Shown piece by piece: positions 61,237 through 64,000 of a stretch of DNA of 64,000 bases (position 1 is its first letter; each line of letters starts with the position of its first letter). Source of the DNA: Prolixibacteraceae bacterium (GTDB taxonomy: Bacteria > Bacteroidota > Bacteroidia > Bacteroidales > Prolixibacteraceae); the NCBI GenBank assembly GCA_028683385.1, contig JAQUIJ010000003.1:248001-312000 (forward strand). The letters are read 5' to 3'. Position numbers and translations under genes: made by a program. The notes beneath the pieces were generated by a model. That model was not told the DNA's origin and made no database searches. It worked only from the letters and a program-made list of their open reading frames with translations.

Positions 61237-61617
61237 TCAGAATAGGTTTGAAAGTACAATTATTCCAATTATGATCAAAATAATCGGGAAAAAGATAATC
61301 ATCAGGATTCCGGGAATGATCAGAAAATGCGGCACTATAATCATGACTAACAAAACGAGAAAGAGTGCGCCTAAAAACTTCCGTCCTAAAATCAGTAAAA
61401 CTCCGAACAAAATGATGAGTACCGGAACTGTTGCAAAGGCTGTCATATGGAATAAATTACCAAAAAACTGTCCGATTCCGGAGAAGAATTCACCAAAGCC
61501 CGGAAGATTAATATCCCAACCACTTTTTTTCAGAATCCATAAAATTCCAACAATGATGAGCACGTATGCCCAAAATGTTCCTGAATGCCGTCTGTGTTCA
61601 ACATGTTTTTCCATCAC
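61237..61617 (-). CDS. Small LiaI/DUF5668-like membrane protein
   Basis: A 126-residue membrane protein with about four hydrophobic segments: TFWAYVLIIVGILWILKKSG, VPVLIILFGVLLILG, FLGALFLVLLVMIIV and a long C-terminal one. The first pair resembles the DUF5668/LiaI-LiaF transmembrane region. It lies 105 bases upstream of the LiaF-like gene in the same direction and probably belongs to the same system. No catalytic features are present. Confidence 0.72.
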   Translation of the reverse strand: MMEKHVEHRRHSGTFWAYVLIIVGILWILKKSGWDINLPGFGEFFSGIGQFFGNLFHMTAFATVPVLIILFGVLLILGRKFLGALFLVLLVMIIVPHFLIIPGILMIIFFPIILIIIGIIVLSNLF

Positions 61618-61781
61618 GAGTAATTTTGATGATGTAAATGTAATTCACTTCAAATAGATGGGACATCAATGATCGGTCAGTAAAAGTTTAAAATCGGTGA
61701 ATGGTTTTTTTTGAAGTTAAACGGAGATTGGAAGTGGTCAATAAGTGAATTGAAGCATCTCGCTGAATAGCAAAGGGAAAT

Positions 61782-61850
61782 TGTCATCTGTCATTCGAAA
61801 AGCCGCTGTCCGAAAATTTCCTGATGACAAATGACTACTTTCTAATGATC
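61782..61850. repeat. Gap repeat (GTCATCTGTCATTC family), overlapping a stop codon
   Basis: TTGTCATCTGTCATTCG and CTGATGACAAATGACTAC are imperfect inverted words, related to 32908-32965. The SBF-transporter stop codon and its last two or three codons (ending GSDH) lie inside the element. Confidence 0.5.
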
Positions 61851-62831
61851 ACTCCCTAATTTCTGAGCAATCAGGCTGATGTAGAAAAGCTGAAAGGCGT
61901 GGTAAATCATGACAGGAACCAGGAAAATACTTCCGGCGCTGCTACCCGCAAAAATGACTCCGGCCATTACCGAACCGTGCATGAGCGATTTCTTCGAACC
62001 ACAAAAAATCACTGTGATACTGTCTTCGCGGTTAAACTTCATCAGTCGCGTCAAGGCTCGGGTTAAGTTTAGAACCACAAAAAATAACGCAATTACACTT
62101 GCTGTGAGTACAATCAAGTCGAACCAACTGATGTTTTTGAAAATGCCATTCAGGAACGAATCGCTAAAACTACGATACACCACCGAAAGAATAACTGATT
62201 TGTCGAATAAACTCAGGTATCTCTTGTTTTTAATGGCCCAGCTTCCCCAGAATCGGTGCAATACTAATCCGGTAAATACCGGCAGTAAAATCGTCATGAA
62301 TAAATCGGCCATTACGCCTCCGAAATCAAATGCTTCGGCCTGTTTTTCCAGAAAGAAGCCCATTAGGAGTGGAGTAACTACAATACCGATTACTCCTGAA
62401 ATACTGGCATTAAAAATAGCGCTTGGAATGTTCCCTTTAGCAATTGAAACCATAACTACTGAAGACGAAACGGTGGATGGCAAAGCGGCCAGAAAGAAAA
62501 CGGCAAGCCACAATACTTCATTATCGGTACCTTTCAGGAACGGTCGGAAGAGCAAAACCAAAAGTGGGAAAACAATAAATGTAATCGACTGGATAAGCAA
62601 ATGCAATCGCCAGTTTTTCAGGTCGTTTACCAGTTTCTCCGGACTCAGTCGCAATCCATAAAAAAAGAAAAGAAGAGCAATGCCATACTGAATTAGTACT
62701 TTCAGGTTGAAAAAACTGTTTACTCCGCCAATGCCGGGGATGAGCCAGGCCAACACAATCATCGATATAATACCGAGTATAAACGGATCTGGAAGGTATT
62801 TCTTCCATTTGGAGAGTAAACTTTTTGTCAT
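61842..62831 (-). CDS. SBF-like (bile acid:sodium symporter superfamily) transporter
   Basis: A 329-residue membrane protein with about 9-10 hydrophobic segments. YLPDPFILGIISMIVLAWLI, GIALLFFFYGLRLSPEK, FLAALPSTVSSSVVMVSIAK and GVIGIVVTPLLMGFFL fit the SBF-like family. The AALPSTVSSSV block with its small polar residues is typical of the substrate-binding crossover region. ATG 62831 gives the usual N-terminus; the longer frame to 62945 adds an unlikely charged extension. The substrate is unknown; a bile-acid role should not be assumed in a non-gut organism. It is 154 bases from menE. Confidence 0.83.
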   Translation of the reverse strand: MTKSLLSKWKKYLPDPFILGIISMIVLAWLIPGIGGVNSFFNLKVLIQYGIALLFFFYGLRLSPEKLVNDLKNWRLHLLIQSITFIVFPLLVLLFRPFLKGTDNEVLWLAVFFLAALPSTVSSSVVMVSIAKGNIPSAIFNASISGVIGIVVTPLLMGFFLEKQAEAFDFGGVMADLFMTILLPVFTGLVLHRFWGSWAIKNKRYLSLFDKSVILSVVYRSFSDSFLNGIFKNISWFDLIVLTASVIALFFVVLNLTRALTRLMKFNREDSITVIFCGSKKSLMHGSVMAGVIFAGSSAGSIFLVPVMIYHAFQLFYISLIAQKLGSDH

Positions 62832-62985
62832 TTTCTGTTTTGCAAAATCAGGATTTAGATTCTTCTGAATTTTTAAGCTGATAAAGATTAAACTATTTCG
62901 GCTAAAAGCGTTCGCCGATAAGCATATTGTGGTGCGAACCGTCAAAAGTTAATGAAAAGATAAAAGCCGTGTTTCTTGTTTGGCC

Positions 62986-63999
62986 CTATTTCCGTAGCAT
63001 CTTTTTTAGGTCGCTCCTGATTATTTTCCCGCTGTTAGTTTCAGGAAGCCGATCAATGAACCTGATGGATTTGGGAGATTCGTAAGGCGTTAAAATTAAG
63101 GCGATTTTTTGTTTCAGGATATAAGTATCAAACGACATGCCTTCAATAATCAGAACCAATTGTTCTCCCAGTCTTTCATCCGGAGCCGAAGATATTACGA
63201 AACGCCTGCTGATTATCGGTTCCAGTTTTTTCTCCAATGATTCCGGCGAATACTTGATTCCTCCTGAATTGATTACTGAGTCGGCACGCCCTAAAATCCG
63301 GAAAGAAGTGTCTGATTGAAGTTCTGCCAAATCGTTGGTTTGAATTGGTTCATCAAACTCCGGATGATGGATTTGCAAACAATCGGTTTCGCCGAGACTT
63401 ACCCAAATGCCCGGCAGACAATGGTAGAAATCTGACCTTCGATTACCAGAAAGTTCGCGAATGGCAATGTGCGAAGCGGTTTCTGTCATTCCATAGGTAA
63501 TAACCACACGGCTCGAAAGTTGACTGATTTGTGATTCCAAAGCTGAAGAAATTGCCGATCCACCTATCAGCAAATTCCGAATGTTTTGTAGTTTTTGTAT
63601 TCCTGAAGGTTGTTCCAAAAGCTTAAAAACCTGATTGGGAACCATGGCGCCAAAGTCAAAAATTTCCTGTTCCAGGAAGTCGAAATCGGTAGCTGGGTCA
63701 ACGGTAATCAGGTTCATTTGCCCAACAATGGCGCGGACAACCATCATTTTCCCGGCAATGTAACGGCAGGGCAAACTCAGTAAAAGCCGGTTGTTTTTTT
63801 GCAGTCCGAAATATTCAATGGTTCGTTCAGCGCTTTTTTGCATTACCGATTTGGGCAATTCAATGGGCTTTGGTTCGCCCGTGCTTCCCGAGGTTTGAGC
63901 CAAAACGAAATCGGAATCCGAAAACCACTCGTTCAGAAACAGATACAGTTCTTTCTCCCATTCCGGAGTGTTGGGATTGTTTGTAATTTCTAACGATCT
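62986..63999 (-). CDS. menE: O-succinylbenzoate--CoA ligase, C-terminal part (5' end outside window)
   Basis: The frame is open to the window end, so the first residues are missing; 337 residues are seen. It is an AMP-forming acyl-CoA synthetase: AQTSGSTGEPK (P-loop), VVITYGMTETASHIA, ILGRADSVINSGGIKYSP and a C-terminal GKIIRSDLKKML with the catalytic Lys. The short length and the TYGMTETASHIA plus GGIKYSPESLE pattern fit MenE of menaquinone synthesis, which activates o-succinylbenzoate. Other men genes would be expected beyond the window edge. A TTG-type internal start at 63903 is not real. Confidence 0.82.
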   Translation of the reverse strand, partial: RSLEITNNPNTPEWEKELYLFLNEWFSDSDFVLAQTSGSTGEPKPIELPKSVMQKSAERTIEYFGLQKNNRLLLSLPCRYIAGKMMVVRAIVGQMNLITVDPATDFDFLEQEIFDFGAMVPNQVFKLLEQPSGIQKLQNIRNLLIGGSAISSALESQISQLSSRVVITYGMTETASHIAIRELSGNRRSDFYHCLPGIWVSLGETDCLQIHHPEFDEPIQTNDLAELQSDTSFRILGRADSVINSGGIKYSPESLEKKLEPIISRRFVISSAPDERLGEQLVLIIEGMSFDTYILKQKIALILTPYESPKSIRFIDRLPETNSGKIIRSDLKKMLRK

Positions 64000-64000
64000 G

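Noticed and set aside
61909-62661. 250-codon plus-strand frame antisense to the SBF transporter
   Set aside because: It is the complement of a clear transporter gene, with Lys/Arg/Ser/Thr-rich shadow composition and no recognisable motif.
61842-62831. Bile-acid transporter linked to a gut lifestyle
   Set aside because: The family has many substrates and nothing else in the window suggests bile-acid metabolism.
1-64000. tRNA or rRNA genes
   Set aside because: No cloverleaf or rRNA-like segment was noticed when reading the intergenic regions; a covariance search was not possible, so a miss cannot be ruled out.

Overview
The window looks like chromosomal DNA from a member of the Bacteroidota, most plausibly a Marinilabiliales/Prolixibacteraceae-type environmental lineage (the rank below phylum is inference). 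Support comes from a type IX secretion surface module (type B sorting domain, PorP/SprF, PorE-like OmpA protein), a fused lpxC-fabZ gene, RicT, an Lnb-type protein, LytS/LytTR two-component pairs, an E. coli-unlike promoter (TTTG, 19 bp, TATTTTTG) before rimP, and many short dispersed intergenic repeats typical of this phylum. No rRNA, tRNA, insertion sequence with an intact transposase, or CRISPR array was seen.

Layout. 1-10 kb (+): a leucine-degradation block (mccB end, methylglutaconyl-CoA hydratase, mccA, an acyl-CoA dehydrogenase) runs directly into a mevalonate-pathway block (type 2 IPP isomerase, class II HMG-CoA reductase, GHMP kinase, diphosphomevalonate decarboxylase, mevalonate kinase). 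The product of the first block, HMG-CoA, is the substrate of the reductase in the second. 10-15.6 kb: ricT (-), an Lnb-like membrane protein (+), kup (-), a YjbR-family gene and a small S4 RNA-binding gene. 16-27 kb (+): a secreted surface apparatus made of a 1498-residue Ig-repeat protein, a 239-residue companion, an 853-residue repeat protein with a type B T9SS sorting domain, a PorP/SprF protein and a PorE-like OmpA protein. 27-35.7 kb: an L-rhamnose locus (AraC regulator, rhaB, rhaA, rhaT, rhaM, GH78 rhamnosidase).

36-38.2 kb: a stand-alone duplicate of a histidine-kinase membrane domain followed by the full LytS-type kinase and its LytTR regulator. 38-42.2 kb is the accessory part of the window: an acyl-ACP thioesterase, several palindromic repeats, a VanZ-like gene, a cassette-like DUF5677 gene bounded by a 100-bp folded element, and a 21-bp tandem array that can encode an uninterrupted heptad (coiled-coil) protein. 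42.2-46.8 kb (-): lipid A genes lpxA, lpxC-fabZ and lpxD, with an HD-domain hydrolase. 47-52 kb (+): rimP-nusA-infB. 52-58.5 kb: amt, gcvH, tsaE, alanine dehydrogenase, a cytoplasmic type I pullulanase and an unknown membrane protein. 58.5-61.6 kb (-): a LiaF-like/LytS/LytTR envelope-stress operon with a small membrane gene. 61.8-64 kb (-): an SBF-family transporter and menE, which runs off the end.

The points most worth following up are the leucine-to-isoprenoid adjacency, the surface module with its shared uncharacterised C-terminal domain, the 21-bp heptad array, the cassette-like DUF5677 segment, the solo kinase membrane domain, and the many gene ends that lie inside dispersed repeats. 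All calls are from reading the sequence; no database search was run.
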